Shown: positions 50,527 to 59,410, counted from the stretch's first letter. The stretch is 64,000 nucleotides of DNA from Amycolatopsis palatopharyngis (GCF_003385185.1 NZ_PQHZ01000036.1:1-64000), one strand, 5' to 3'. Translations and numbers: made by a program. Notes: generated from the letters alone by a model not told the origin.

Positions 50527-52377
50527 TTGACTCCGGACGTGACTTCCGTACGACCACAAGCGCGCGTGCGCGCCCCTGAACTCACCGGCGACATCTGGCT
50601 CAACACCGGCGGCGAGCGGATCCGGCTGGCCGAACTCCGCGGCCGCATCGTCCTGCTCGACTTCTGGACCTCAGGGTGCATCAACTGCCTGCATGTGCTC
50701 GACGAACTCCGGCCGCTGGAGGAGGAGTTCGCCGACGTGCTGGTGACCATCGGCGTGCACTCCCCCAAGTTCCTGCACGAGGGCGAGGCCGCCGCGATCG
50801 AGGCGGCCGTGCGCCGGTACGAGGTGCACCATCCGGTACTCAACGATCCGGACCTGGTCACCTGGCAGCAGTACGCCGTCAAGGCCTGGCCGACCCTGGT
50901 GGTCGTCGACCCGGAGGGCTACGTCGTGCACGTCGCGGCGGGCGAGGGGCACGCCGGGGCATTGCGGCGGGTGCTCTCCGAGCTGGTCGAGACCCACGAG
51001 GCGAAGGGCACTCTGCGCCGCGGCGGCAGTCCGTACGTGCCTGCCGAGGAACACGTCGGTGACCTGCGGTTCCCTGGCAAAGCTGTACTCACACCGAGCG
51101 AGACGTTGCTCGTCGCCGACACCGGGAACCATTCGATCGCCGAATTGGCTCCTGATACGACGACCGTGCTGCGCCGGTTCGGCAGTGGCGTCCGCGGCGG
51201 AGCCGACGGAACCGCGCAGGAGGCCAGTTTCGCCGAGCCCTCCGGGCTCGCCGTCCTGCCGCGGGAAATCGCCGAGCGGGTCGGCTACGACGTGCTCGTC
51301 GCCGACACAGCAGGGCACCGGCTGCGTGGTCTCGACCTGGACTCCGGCACCGTCCGGACGGTCGCGGGCACCGGTGAGCAGTGGCGGGACGGCCCGGTCG
51401 ACGGCGACGGGACCGCACTCGACCTCACCAGCCCGTGGGACCTCACCTGGTGGGAACCCGCGGCGGGTGTGGTCGTGGCGATGGCCGGCAATCACACCCT
51501 CGGCCTCTTCGACCCGCTGACCGGCCGGATGTCCCGGTTCGCGGGGACGACGGTCGAGGGCCTGCGGGACGGCGTGGTCACCGAGGCCTTCTTCGCGCAG
51601 ACCTCCGGGCTCGCCGCCACCGCCGACCGGCTCTGGCTGGCCGACGCCGAGACCTCGGCCCTGCGCTGGATCGAGCCCGAGGGCGACACCTTCACCGTGC
51701 GTACCGCGATCGGTGTCGACCTCTTCTCCTTCGGGCACGCCGACGGACCCGCGGCCGAGGCCCTGCTGCAGCACCCGCTCGGCGTCGCCGCACTGCCCGA
51801 CGGATCGGTCGCCGTCGCCGACACCTACAACGGCGCCATCCGTCGCTACGAACCCGCGACCGAGGAGGTCAGCACACTCGCCGCGGATTTCGCCGAGCCC
51901 TCCGGGCTGCTGGTCCGGGGAACCGACGTGCTCGTGGTCGAGTCCGCCGCGCACCGGTTACGGCCTCTGCCCTCGGGCAGCGTCGACACGATCAGTGGCG
52001 AGGCACACGCCGTACGCCGCCCGCCGACCGTGCTCGCGCCGGGAGAACTCGAGTTCACGGTCGTCTTCGTGCCTCCGCCAGGGGAGAAGCTCGATGACAG
52101 GTACGGCCCGTCCACCCGGCTCGAGGTGAGCGCGTCCCCACCCGAGTTGCTGGCCGAGGGGGCCGGGGTGGGCACCGACCTCACGCGCACGCTGCGCCTC
52201 GCCGAAGGCCACGGCGAAGGTGTGCTGCAGGTCGTCGCGCAGGCCGCGAGCTGCGACAGCGACGCCGAGCACCCGGTTTGCCGGGTTACCAGGCAGGACT
52301 GGGGTGTTCCTGTTCGTCTCGAGGCGCAGGGTGAGCAAAAGTTGCACCTCGTCATGGCCGGTCCGGCAGGGGAGTGA
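50527..52377 (+). CDS. Thioredoxin-like/NHL-repeat fusion (NHLRC2-like)
   Basis: A 616-residue fusion. An N-terminal thioredoxin fold holds the CxxC pair in SGCINCLHVLDEL; the middle and C-terminal part are NHL beta-propeller blades (LVADTGNHSIAELAP, VLVADTAGHRLRGLDL, VAVADTYNGAIRRYEP). The last about 130 residues form a separate domain. NHLRC2 relatives have the same order. No signal peptide is visible, so it is probably cytoplasmic, with an unknown redox-linked role. TTG 50527 has GGAG 6 nt upstream; GTG 50539 is an alternative. Confidence 0.85.
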   Translation: MTPDVTSVRPQARVRAPELTGDIWLNTGGERIRLAELRGRIVLLDFWTSGCINCLHVLDELRPLEEEFADVLVTIGVHSPKFLHEGEAAAIEAAVRRYEVHHPVLNDPDLVTWQQYAVKAWPTLVVVDPEGYVVHVAAGEGHAGALRRVLSELVETHEAKGTLRRGGSPYVPAEEHVGDLRFPGKAVLTPSETLLVADTGNHSIAELAPDTTTVLRRFGSGVRGGADGTAQEASFAEPSGLAVLPREIAERVGYDVLVADTAGHRLRGLDLDSGTVRTVAGTGEQWRDGPVDGDGTALDLTSPWDLTWWEPAAGVVVAMAGNHTLGLFDPLTGRMSRFAGTTVEGLRDGVVTEAFFAQTSGLAATADRLWLADAETSALRWIEPEGDTFTVRTAIGVDLFSFGHADGPAAEALLQHPLGVAALPDGSVAVADTYNGAIRRYEPATEEVSTLAADFAEPSGLLVRGTDVLVVESAAHRLRPLPSGSVDTISGEAHAVRRPPTVLAPGELEFTVVFVPPPGEKLDDRYGPSTRLEVSASPPELLAEGAGVGTDLTRTLRLAEGHGEGVLQVVAQAASCDSDAEHPVCRVTRQDWGVPVRLEAQGEQKLHLVMAGPAGE

Positions 52378-52381
52378 CGGT

Positions 52382-52394
52382 TAATATGAGCCCG
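52382..52394 (+). promoter_or_regulatory. Putative leaderless -10 element for the GroES-like gene
   Basis: TAATAT at 52382-52387 is followed 6 nt later by the GTG start with no Shine-Dalgarno sequence. The layout matches the ArsR gene at 56409 (TAATAT, 7 nt, GTG), suggesting transcription starts at the first base of the start codon. No clear -35 is seen. Confidence 0.45.
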
Positions 52395-52738
52395 TGTCAG
52401 ACCACGAAAGGGCGGCCAGAACCGACGTGAAGCTCGAGATCCAGATGCTGCACGACCGGGTACTGGTCCGGATGTCGGGTGACGACGGTGAGCGGCGCAG
52501 TAGCGGCGGCATCGTCATTCCCGCAACAGCGCAGGTGGCGCGCCGTCTCAACTGGGGCGATGTGCTGGGTGTAGGCAATAATGTACGGAACGTGAAGGTC
52601 GGTGACCGCGTGCTGTTCAACCCCGAGGAGCAGCACGAGGTCGAGATCCAGGGTGAGGCTTACCTGGTGATGCGTGAGCGCGACATCCACGCGATGGCGA
52701 GCGAGCGCACGGAACACGGCACAGGGCTGTACTTGTAG
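52394..52738 (+). CDS. GroES-like co-chaperonin family protein
   Basis: A 114-residue Cpn10-fold protein (IQMLHDRVLVRMSG, SGGIVIPATAQ, WGDVLGVGNNVRNVKVGDRVLF, YLVMRERDIHAM). The mobile-loop region is replaced by a short segment, and it carries a longer N-terminus than classical GroES, so it is probably a divergent paralog rather than the main co-chaperonin. No groEL adjoins. It appears leaderless. Confidence 0.85.
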   Translation: MSDHERAARTDVKLEIQMLHDRVLVRMSGDDGERRSSGGIVIPATAQVARRLNWGDVLGVGNNVRNVKVGDRVLFNPEEQHEVEIQGEAYLVMRERDIHAMASERTEHGTGLYL

Positions 52739-52759
52739 CCACACAGGTCGGAGGGGCGC

Positions 52760-54682
52760 GTGCGGGACGAGCATTACTGGCCGGACTGGGACCCCGACCC
52801 GCAGCCTGCCGCCCGAACGGGCGAGATGCCTGCGGTTACGGCCGCCCCCCTCGATCCCTGGGCCGACTCTCCCGGCGTCGACCGCGTGGACGCCACTGAT
52901 CCGGGCCCCGGCGACGACCTCGTCGAGGAGCTGTTGGACGCCGGTCCCGTCGTGATCCCGCCGCCCACACCGGCAGGCCGGTTCCGCCGTGGCCTCGGCA
53001 GGACGCTGATGGTCGCCGGCGGAACCGTCGCCCTGCTCGCGCTGCTCTACACGGTCGATCTGGTGCTGACCGTCGGCGACGTGCCGCGCGGTGTGACGGT
53101 CGCGGGCGTCGACGTCGGCGGGATGGAGCGCAACAAGGCCGAGTCCAAGCTGCGTCGTCTGCTCGAACCCCGGCTCGTCGAGCCGGTGCCGGTGCTCGCC
53201 GGTGATGTAGAGACCGAACTCGATCCCGTCGAAGCCGGCCTCGGCCTGGACTGGCCGGGAACACTCGAGCAGGCCGGGAACCAGCCCCTGGACCCGGTCA
53301 CCCGCGTGGCGTCGCTCTTCACCACCCGCGAGGTGGGGGTGCTGACGACCGCCGATCCGGACACCCTGCGCGCTGCGGTGGCCGAACTCGCCGAGACGCA
53401 GCTCGACCATCCGCTCATCGAGGGAACGATCCGGATCGAGGATGTGCCGGGCACCGACGGCCTCGTACAGGCGGCCGCTGTGGAACCCAGGCAGGGCCAG
53501 CAGGTCCGTGATCTCGACACCGCCGCCAAGTTGGTGCGCGACGGGTGGCTGGGTGCGGGCGTGGAAATACCGGTAACGGTCACCCCGCCCAAAGCGACCG
53601 CGGCCGGGGTGCGGGCAGCGCTGGACGGCGTGGTCAACCCGATGCTGGCCGGCCCGGTTCCGGTCCGCGGTGAGGGCGGAGAAGCGGTGCTCAAGCCGAG
53701 CGTGGTCGGGGCGGCACTGCGCTTCGCCGCCCAGGACGACGGCAGCCTGCAGGTGCAGCTCGACCAGTCCGAGTTGCGCGACGTGCTGCAGCCCCAGCTC
53801 GCGGCGACCGAGGTGCCCGGCAAGAACGCGCAGATCGTCTTCACCGAGGACAGGCCGACCGTGCGGCCGTCCGAGCCGGGCCGGTCGATCAACTGGGAGA
53901 AGACCCTGGCGCCGTTCGTCGAGGTCGCGAGGAATCCGGAGCGTCCCGGCCTGCGCGTCGTCTACGACGTCGAACAGCCAGAGGTCACCACCGAGGATGC
54001 CGAGAAGTTCGGGATCAAGGAGGTCATCGGCGAGTTCAGCACCACCGGCTTCGATGGTGACGTAGCGCGAAATGTCGCCGCGATCGCCCGGGAGGTCGAC
54101 GGCGCGATCATCGAACCGGGGGCCACCTTCAGCCTCGAGGGTCACACCGGGCCGCGTACGGCGTCGCAGGGGTACGTCACCGCGCCCGTCTTCGAGGACG
54201 GCAGCGGCCCGAGAGTGATCGGCGGCGGTGTCTCACAGTTCACCACCACGTTGTACAACGCGGCGTACTTCGCCGGGTTGAAGGATGCGGGGCACACCGA
54301 GCACGTGCAGTACTTCGACCGCTATCCGGTCGCCCGGGACGCGCGTTCCCTCGCCGAGGACGGCTCGGTGGTCGACCTGGCCTTCACGAACGACGGTGAC
54401 ACGGGGATCGCGATTCAGTCCGAGGTCTCCGGAGGTTCGGTGACCGTCCGTATCTGGGGCACCAAACGCTTCCGTGTCGAGAGCAGCACGGGTCCGCGCA
54501 CGGAGGTGACCCCGCCGGGGATTCGGCTCGGGACACAACCGGACTGCACGCCGGAGCCGGGAACTCCGGGGTTCAGCATCTCGGACACCCGGATCTTCTA
54601 CGACCTCGAGACGGGCGCCGAGGTGCGCCGGGAGACCCGGAACGTGCGTTATGCCGCGAAACCCGCCGTCTACTGCCGCTAG
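52760..54682 (+). CDS. VanW family protein with peptidoglycan-binding-like domains
   Basis: A 640-residue protein. Acidic cytoplasmic N-terminus (1-75), one membrane anchor (about 79-103: VAGGTVALLALLYTVDLVLT), then two or three repeats of a peptidoglycan-binding-4-like domain (about 105-390), and a VanW domain (about 415-560: EFSTTGFDGDVARNVAAIA, GGGVSQFTTTLYNAAYFAG). It would sit outside the membrane at the cell wall. VanW is a B-type vancomycin-resistance accessory of unknown function, but the gene is common in actinobacteria and is not itself a resistance marker. GTG with GGAGGGG. Confidence 0.87.
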   Translation: MRDEHYWPDWDPDPQPAARTGEMPAVTAAPLDPWADSPGVDRVDATDPGPGDDLVEELLDAGPVVIPPPTPAGRFRRGLGRTLMVAGGTVALLALLYTVDLVLTVGDVPRGVTVAGVDVGGMERNKAESKLRRLLEPRLVEPVPVLAGDVETELDPVEAGLGLDWPGTLEQAGNQPLDPVTRVASLFTTREVGVLTTADPDTLRAAVAELAETQLDHPLIEGTIRIEDVPGTDGLVQAAAVEPRQGQQVRDLDTAAKLVRDGWLGAGVEIPVTVTPPKATAAGVRAALDGVVNPMLAGPVPVRGEGGEAVLKPSVVGAALRFAAQDDGSLQVQLDQSELRDVLQPQLAATEVPGKNAQIVFTEDRPTVRPSEPGRSINWEKTLAPFVEVARNPERPGLRVVYDVEQPEVTTEDAEKFGIKEVIGEFSTTGFDGDVARNVAAIAREVDGAIIEPGATFSLEGHTGPRTASQGYVTAPVFEDGSGPRVIGGGVSQFTTTLYNAAYFAGLKDAGHTEHVQYFDRYPVARDARSLAEDGSVVDLAFTNDGDTGIAIQSEVSGGSVTVRIWGTKRFRVESSTGPRTEVTPPGIRLGTQPDCTPEPGTPGFSISDTRIFYDLETGAEVRRETRNVRYAAKPAVYCR

Positions 54683-54734
54683 CGCTGAGGTCGCGGTGGC
54701 GGTGGCGTGCAGCGGGGTTTCGCGGACAAACCGT

Positions 54735-55520
54735 TTACCGCAGGACGACGCAGCCTCGTTCCTCCAGCTCACCCAGCCAGGACGGTGTCCGCAGCTGCTT
54801 GTTCCAGCGCAGGTCCAGTTTGTCGAGCCGGGGGAGTTCCAGTAGCGCGCTGGACAACTCCGTCAGCCCGTTGTCCCGCAGATCCAGCAGGCGGAGGTCG
54901 GCCAGTCCGGCGACGGCGTCCGGCAGCCGGCTGATCCGGTTGCCGCGCAGGTGCAACTCGCGCAGCGCATCGAGTTCGCCGATCGACTCCGGCAGCGTGC
55001 TGATCTTGTTGTGCTGCAGGCGCAGCTCGCGTAGTGCGCGCATGCGGCCGAGGCCGGACGGCAGTTCGGTGAAGGCGTTGTCCGTGGCACCCAGGTAGCG
55101 CAGCCGATCCAGGCCGCAGAGGCTTTCCGGGAGTTCGGTGAGCCGGTTGTCGGCGAGGTAGAGGTAGTCCGTCAGCTCGGTCAGCTCGCCGAGTTCGTCG
55201 GGCAGCCGGGTCAGCGCGTTGTGCCCGATATCGAGGGTGTGCAGCCGGTTCAACCTGCCGATCTCGGGCGGAATGCTGCTCAGGCGGTTGTCGGCGAGGT
55301 TGAGTACGCGTAGCTCGCGCAGGTCCCACAGCCAGGCGGGAACGGTCTCGAGTTCGTTGGCGTAGACGCTGAGGTGTTCGAGTTTGCTTGCGCCGGCCAG
55401 TCGGTCCGGCAGCGTGGTGAGGCTGTTGCGATCGAGGTCGAGCCGGACCAGTCCGTCCGGCTCGACCTCGGGTGGTTCGGTCAGTTCGGTCCCGGTGAGA
55501 TCCAGCCAGCCGTTGTGCAC
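54735..55520 (-). CDS. Leucine-rich repeat protein
   Basis: A 261-residue protein made of about ten 23-residue LRR units (LxxLxLxxNxLxxLPxxLxxL), for example RLHTLDIGHNALTRLPDELG and ALRELHLRGNRISRLPDAVA. No signal peptide, so cytoplasmic; LRRs give a protein-binding surface. Bacterial LRR proteins of this kind are unusual in actinobacteria, and its target is unknown. GTG start without a strong ribosome-binding site. Convergent with the VanW gene. Confidence 0.85.
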   Translation of the reverse strand: MHNGWLDLTGTELTEPPEVEPDGLVRLDLDRNSLTTLPDRLAGASKLEHLSVYANELETVPAWLWDLRELRVLNLADNRLSSIPPEIGRLNRLHTLDIGHNALTRLPDELGELTELTDYLYLADNRLTELPESLCGLDRLRYLGATDNAFTELPSGLGRMRALRELRLQHNKISTLPESIGELDALRELHLRGNRISRLPDAVAGLADLRLLDLRDNGLTELSSALLELPRLDKLDLRWNKQLRTPSWLGELEERGCVVLR

Positions 55521-55545
55521 GGCAGGAACCTACCGGTAGCGGGGG

Positions 55546-55842
55546 CTAGGACCTGTGCGCCGTCCGTCCACCCGCGATCTTCGGGTAGGCCGCCGCGGCG
55601 GCGATGACACCGATAACGGCCGCGCCCACCTGGAAGGCATGGCGGATCCAGTCGATGCCGTCGGTGTTTTCGACTCCGAACAGCCCGGCCAGCCAGTTGC
55701 CGATGAACGCGGCGATGATGCCGACGAGGATGGTGAGCCACATCGGGATCTTTTGATCGCCCTTGGCGAGCATTCGGCCGATCACACCGAGGATCAGGCC
55801 GACCACAATCGTCGTGATAATGCCCCAGATTCCGCCAAGCAT
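55546..55842 (-). CDS. GlsB/YeaQ/YmgE-family stress membrane protein, copy A
   Basis: A 98-residue protein with three hydrophobic segments in the Transgly_assoc family pattern: WGIITTIVVGLILGVIGRML, PMWLTILVGIIAAFIGNWLA and a longer third segment. Family members are induced by acid, bile or general stress; the mechanism is unknown. AGAAGGAGAAGG precedes the ATG. A paralog lies 126 nt upstream in the same direction. Confidence 0.85.
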   Translation of the reverse strand: MLGGIWGIITTIVVGLILGVIGRMLAKGDQKIPMWLTILVGIIAAFIGNWLAGLFGVENTDGIDWIRHAFQVGAAVIGVIAAAAAYPKIAGGRTAHRS

Positions 55843-55968
55843 GCCTTCTCCTTCTGCCGATTCTGCCTGAGCACGTCAGGTGTAGAAGCGTGGCACCAAG
55901 TCCCGCAGGTCGCCTCCGGATACCCGCGACCGGGTGATACCCGATCGGGGCCTCGGTGACGACTGGGG

Positions 55969-56244
55969 TCAGTGGCTGATGGACCTGCGCCCGTAGATTC
56001 CCGCCACGAGGGTCACGCCGACAGCCGCCAGGACGATCTGCGTGACGAGCTCGAGCCAGTCGAAGCCGTCGCTTTCGGCATAGCCGATGCCACGCGCGAT
56101 CCAGGTGCCGATGAACGCGGCCGCGATGCCGACCACGATCGTGAGCCAGATCGGGATGCCCTGCTTGCCGGGAGCCACAGCCCTGCCGAGTACGCCCAGG
56201 ATCAGGCCGACCACGATCGCGGTGATGATTCCGGTGACGGTCAT
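55969..56244 (-). CDS. GlsB/YeaQ/YmgE-family stress membrane protein, copy B
   Basis: A 91-residue paralog of the preceding protein: ITAIVVGLILGVLGRAVAPG, IPIWLTIVVGIAAAFIGTWI, and a third segment (LVTQIVLAAVGVTLVAGIYG). ATG 56244 with GGAGAAACG. The longer reading to 56331 is rejected because the ribosome-binding site fits 56244. Tandem duplication of the pair suggests a dose or division-of-labour role. Confidence 0.85.
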   Translation of the reverse strand: MTVTGIITAIVVGLILGVLGRAVAPGKQGIPIWLTIVVGIAAAFIGTWIARGIGYAESDGFDWLELVTQIVLAAVGVTLVAGIYGRRSISH

Positions 56245-56362
56245 CGTTTCTCCTCTGCCGACATGTCCGGGCGGCCCTGCCGGTAACCGCCCGCCTGTAG
56301 CGAGGGGGTTACCTCGGGTCTCCACCATCAAACGCTTCGACGATCGAGTTTGACGCGGAGTA

Positions 56363-56409
56363 CTTATATATACTTGTGCTTATATACGTCATCCGTAATA
56401 TAACTGCCG
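56363..56409 (+). promoter_or_regulatory. AT-rich ArsR promoter with repeated CTTATATA and leaderless start
   Basis: CTTATATA occurs at 56363-56370 and 56379-56386, 16 bp apart, in a marked AT island. A -35 TTGTGC (56374-56379) and -10 TAATAT (56396-56401) are 16 bp apart and the GTG start lies 7 nt after the -10, so the message is probably leaderless. The repeats overlap the -35 and are a likely ArsR operator. Confidence 0.5.
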
Positions 56410-56741
56410 TGGATGTTTTCGAAGCGGTGGCCGAGCCGCACCGACGGGCACTGCTCGACCTGCTCGCCGAAGGAGAGCGGGCCGCCGGTGAGCTGGTGGC
56501 GAGCCTGCCCGAGCTCACTCAGCCCGCTGTGTCGCGGCATCTGCGGATCCTGCGTGAGGTGGGACTGGTCGAGATGCGGCCCGACGGGCAGCGGCGCATC
56601 TACGCCCTGCGGGCGGACGGGCTCGTCGAGATCGACGACTGGATCAGCCGGTACCGGCGCTACTGGCCCGGCCACCTCGACGCCATCGAGCGGCACCTCG
56701 CGGACACGTACCGACCGGAGCAGAAAACGGAGAAGTCATGA
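56409..56741 (+). CDS. ArsR-family winged-helix repressor
   Basis: A 110-residue ArsR protein: VDVFEAVAEPHRRALLDLLA, the recognition helix LTQPAVSRHLRILREVGLVE and wing EMRPDGQRRIYAL. No metal-binding Cys motif is present. It forms an ATGA-coupled operon with an SRPBCC gene, the common ArsR-SRPBCC pair that controls responses to small molecules. No Shine-Dalgarno; the promoter layout suggests a leaderless transcript. Confidence 0.88.
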   Translation: MDVFEAVAEPHRRALLDLLAEGERAAGELVASLPELTQPAVSRHLRILREVGLVEMRPDGQRRIYALRADGLVEIDDWISRYRRYWPGHLDAIERHLADTYRPEQKTEKS

Positions 56742-57250
56742 CCGAGTATCCCCGCAACGGGAACCTGCACATTGACGGCGACCGCGCCACGATGTCGTTC
56801 CGGCGCCGTGTGCCCTATCCGATCGAAGCCGTCTGGGCGGCACTGACCGATCCGGACCAGCGCGCGAGCTGGTTCGGTGAAACCACGATGGAACCCCGCC
56901 GGGGCGGCATGATCGAGATGCTGCCGAGCGAGCCACCCGTCCCGCCGGACGTCAAGCGCATGACCGGCAGGATCCTCGTCTGGGAACCACCCGCGGCCGG
57001 TCGCACCGCCGTGCTCGAGCACGAGTGGAACCAGCGGATCGTCGAGGAGAGCGTGGTTCGCTACGAACTGGTCGCCGACGGCGAGGCGACGATCCTGACG
57101 TTCACGCACTCCGGGCTGTCTGCCCGCAACGCGAAGGGCTTCATCCCGGGCACCCACGCCTACCTGGACCGCCTGGAGGCCCAACTGGCAGGCGAGCCAG
57201 TCCCCCTCTGGTCGACCCGCTACGACGAGGTCGCTCCCGCCTACGCCTGA
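56738..57250 (+). CDS. SRPBCC/AHSA1-like protein coupled to ArsR
   Basis: A 170-residue helix-grip protein of the AHSA1/SRPBCC group: VPYPIEAVWAALTDPDQRASWFG, LVWEPPAAGRTAVLEHEW and the final helix with FIPGTHAYLDRLEAQLAG. Such proteins bind small hydrophobic ligands or act in stress responses. The start overlaps the ArsR stop by ATGA. Downstream, a perfect 13-bp hairpin separates it from fadE5. Confidence 0.87.
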   Translation: MTEYPRNGNLHIDGDRATMSFRRRVPYPIEAVWAALTDPDQRASWFGETTMEPRRGGMIEMLPSEPPVPPDVKRMTGRILVWEPPAAGRTAVLEHEWNQRIVEESVVRYELVADGEATILTFTHSGLSARNAKGFIPGTHAYLDRLEAQLAGEPVPLWSTRYDEVAPAYA

Positions 57251-57271
57251 CCGAGCACATGCCCCGTACAG

Positions 57272-57314
57272 CACGATGGCCGCTCCGAGCGGTATGCCCG
57301 AAGCGGCCATCGTG
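57272..57314. terminator. Bidirectional terminator between SRPBCC gene and fadE5
   Basis: CACGATGGCCGCT (57272-57284) pairs perfectly with AGCGGCCATCGTG (57302-57314), 17-nt loop, between convergent genes. Confidence 0.7.
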
Positions 57315-57348
57315 AACAACATCCCGCGGGAGGCGGGTCAGGCTTGGA

Positions 57349-59202
57349 TCAGAACGCGGCCTCGTCGATGTCCATCAGGTCGTTGTCGGCGGCCTCGACG
57401 ATCGCGCGCCGGGAGGTGAGCTCCGGCAGCACGGTCTTGGCGAAGAACGACGCCACGGCGACCTTGCCGTTGTAGAAGGCCTCGTCCTTGCCGGAAACGC
57501 CACCGTCGAGCTTCGTCAGCGCGATCTCGGCCTGCTGCAGCAGCTTCCAGCCGACCAGCAGGTCGCCGGCGGACATCAGCAGCCGCACCGAGTGCTGGCC
57601 GACCTTGTTGATGTTCTGCGGGTCCTCCTGCGAGGAGGTCAGGTAGCCGATCAGCGAGCCGAGCATGCCCTGCGTGTCGTCCAGCGCCTGCTTGAGCAGC
57701 CCGCGCTCCTGCTTGAGCCGGCCAGCGGCAGCACCGCCCGCTTCCGGGTCGATGGTCTTGGTGATCTCGGCGGCGATGTAGGCCAGTGCCTGGCCCTTGT
57801 CCCGGACGATCTTGCGGAAGAAGAAGTCCAGCGACTGGATGGCCGTCGTGCCCTCGTACAGCGAGTCGATCTTGGCGTCACGCAGGTACTGCTCGATCGG
57901 GTAGTCCTGCAGGAAGCCGGAGCCGCCGAGTGTCTGCAGCGACTGCACGAGCTGCTCGGTGGCGCGCTCGGAGCCGACACCCTTGACGATCGGCAGCAGC
58001 AGGTCGTTGACCCGCTCGGCCAGCTTCAGCGAATCCTCATCGCCTTCCTGGGTCCACACCTGGTCCTGGAAGGACGCGGTGTAGAGGTACACCGCTCGCA
58101 GGCCCTCGGCGTAGGCCTTCTGCAGCATCAGCGAACGGCGGACGTCCGGGTGGTGCGTGATCGTCACCCTCGGGGCGGCCTTGTTCAGCATGTTCGGCAG
58201 GTCGGCGCCCTGCACCCGCTCCTTGGCGTACTCCAGCGCGTTCAGGTAGCCGGTGGACAGCGTGGCGATGGCCTTGGTGCCGACCATCATCCGGGCGTAC
58301 TCGATGACCTGGAACATCTGCGCGATGCCGTCGTGCACCTCGCCGAGCAGCCAGCCCTTTGCCGGGGTGCCGTGCTGACCGAAGGTGAGCTCACACGTGG
58401 TGGAGACCTTGATCCCCATCTTGTGCTCGACGTTGGTCACGTAGGCGCCATTGCGCTCGCCGGGCTCGCCGGTCTCGGTGTCGAAGTGGAACTTCGGCAC
58501 CAGGAACAGCGAAAGGCCCTTGGTGCCCGGCTTGGTCTCGATTCCTGGGCCCTCGGGGCGGGCCAGGACCAGGTGCATGATGTTCTCGGTCATGTCCTGG
58601 TCGGCGGAGGTGATGAACCGCTTCACGCCGTCGATGTGCCAGGAGCCGTCCTCCTGCTGGACGGCCTTGGTGCGACCGGCGCCGACGTCGGAACCGGCGT
58701 CGGGCTCGGTGAGCACCATCGTCGCGCCCCAGGCGCGGTCGATCATGAGCTGCGCCCAGCGCTTCTGCTCTTCGGTCCCGTTCTTGTCGACGATCATCGC
58801 GAAGCTCGGGCCCGCCATGTACATGAACAGTGCCGGGTTGGCGCCGAGGATCAGCTCGGAAGCGGCCCACTGCACTGAGGGCGGGAGGCCGAAGCCGCCG
58901 AGGTGGTTGGGCAGGCCGAGGCGCCACCACTCGCCGTCCCACAGCTGCTGGTAGCTCTTCTTGAAGGCCTCGGGCAGCGTGGCCGAGAAGGTTTTGGGGT
59001 CGTAGACCGGCGGGTTGCGATCCGAGTCGGCGAACGATTCGGCCAGCGGGCCGACCGCCAGGTTGTTCAGCTCGGAGAGCACCCCGCGGGCGGTCTCCTC
59101 GTCGGACTCCTCAAGCACGCCCTTGCCGAGGCGGTCCTGGACGCCCAGCACCTCGAAGAGGTTGAACTCCAGGTCTCGCACGTTGCTCTTGTAGTGGCCC
59201 AT
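57349..59202 (-). CDS. fadE5: Acyl-CoA dehydrogenase, FadE5 type
   Basis: A 617-residue acyl-CoA dehydrogenase of the long FadE5 class (M. tuberculosis FadE5 is about 611 residues, from memory). FAD-binding and catalytic signatures: AMIVDKNGTEEQKRWAQLMI, MVLTEPDAGSDVGAGRTKA, and YEGTTAIQSLDFFFRKIV near the C-terminus. It oxidises broad-range acyl-CoAs to trans-2-enoyl-CoA. ATG 59202 with GGAGAGACG. Two TetR-type operators upstream match those of the fabG4/fadA2 locus, linking it to that regulon although it lies 41 kb away. Confidence 0.9.
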   Translation of the reverse strand: MGHYKSNVRDLEFNLFEVLGVQDRLGKGVLEESDEETARGVLSELNNLAVGPLAESFADSDRNPPVYDPKTFSATLPEAFKKSYQQLWDGEWWRLGLPNHLGGFGLPPSVQWAASELILGANPALFMYMAGPSFAMIVDKNGTEEQKRWAQLMIDRAWGATMVLTEPDAGSDVGAGRTKAVQQEDGSWHIDGVKRFITSADQDMTENIMHLVLARPEGPGIETKPGTKGLSLFLVPKFHFDTETGEPGERNGAYVTNVEHKMGIKVSTTCELTFGQHGTPAKGWLLGEVHDGIAQMFQVIEYARMMVGTKAIATLSTGYLNALEYAKERVQGADLPNMLNKAAPRVTITHHPDVRRSLMLQKAYAEGLRAVYLYTASFQDQVWTQEGDEDSLKLAERVNDLLLPIVKGVGSERATEQLVQSLQTLGGSGFLQDYPIEQYLRDAKIDSLYEGTTAIQSLDFFFRKIVRDKGQALAYIAAEITKTIDPEAGGAAAGRLKQERGLLKQALDDTQGMLGSLIGYLTSSQEDPQNINKVGQHSVRLLMSAGDLLVGWKLLQQAEIALTKLDGGVSGKDEAFYNGKVAVASFFAKTVLPELTSRRAIVEAADNDLMDIDEAAF

Positions 59203-59288
59203 TCGTCTCTCCGTGTTCCCAGCGGTGCCGGTTGCTCCGTTTTGTGTTCGCATGCCGGCAGTGCACGTCTTCCCGCGGACATCGCTGC

Positions 59289-59327
59289 CCTACTGGCCGG
59301 TAACATAAGCCTATTACCTGTGAGTAA
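59289..59327. promoter_or_regulatory. Two TetR-type operators upstream of fadE5
   Basis: Site E, TTACCGGCCAGTAGG on the minus strand (59303-59289), agrees with the fadA2/fabG4 site at 12 of 15 positions. Site D, TTACCTGTGAGTAA (59314-59327), shares TACC-x-GYGAGTA. The pair lies 87-125 nt before the fadE5 start. Confidence 0.65.
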
Positions 59328-59410
59328 CCATCGGCAAGCGAGTTCACCTCGTTTGTGACGAATACAGCTTCGTCAAGGTGTGACGCCGGACACTTCGAAG
59401 GGTTCGGAGG

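Noticed and set aside
52760..54682. VanW and VanZ genes as a glycopeptide resistance cluster
   Set aside because: They lie about 7 kb apart with no vanHAX or vanRS genes; both families are common in actinobacteria without resistance roles.
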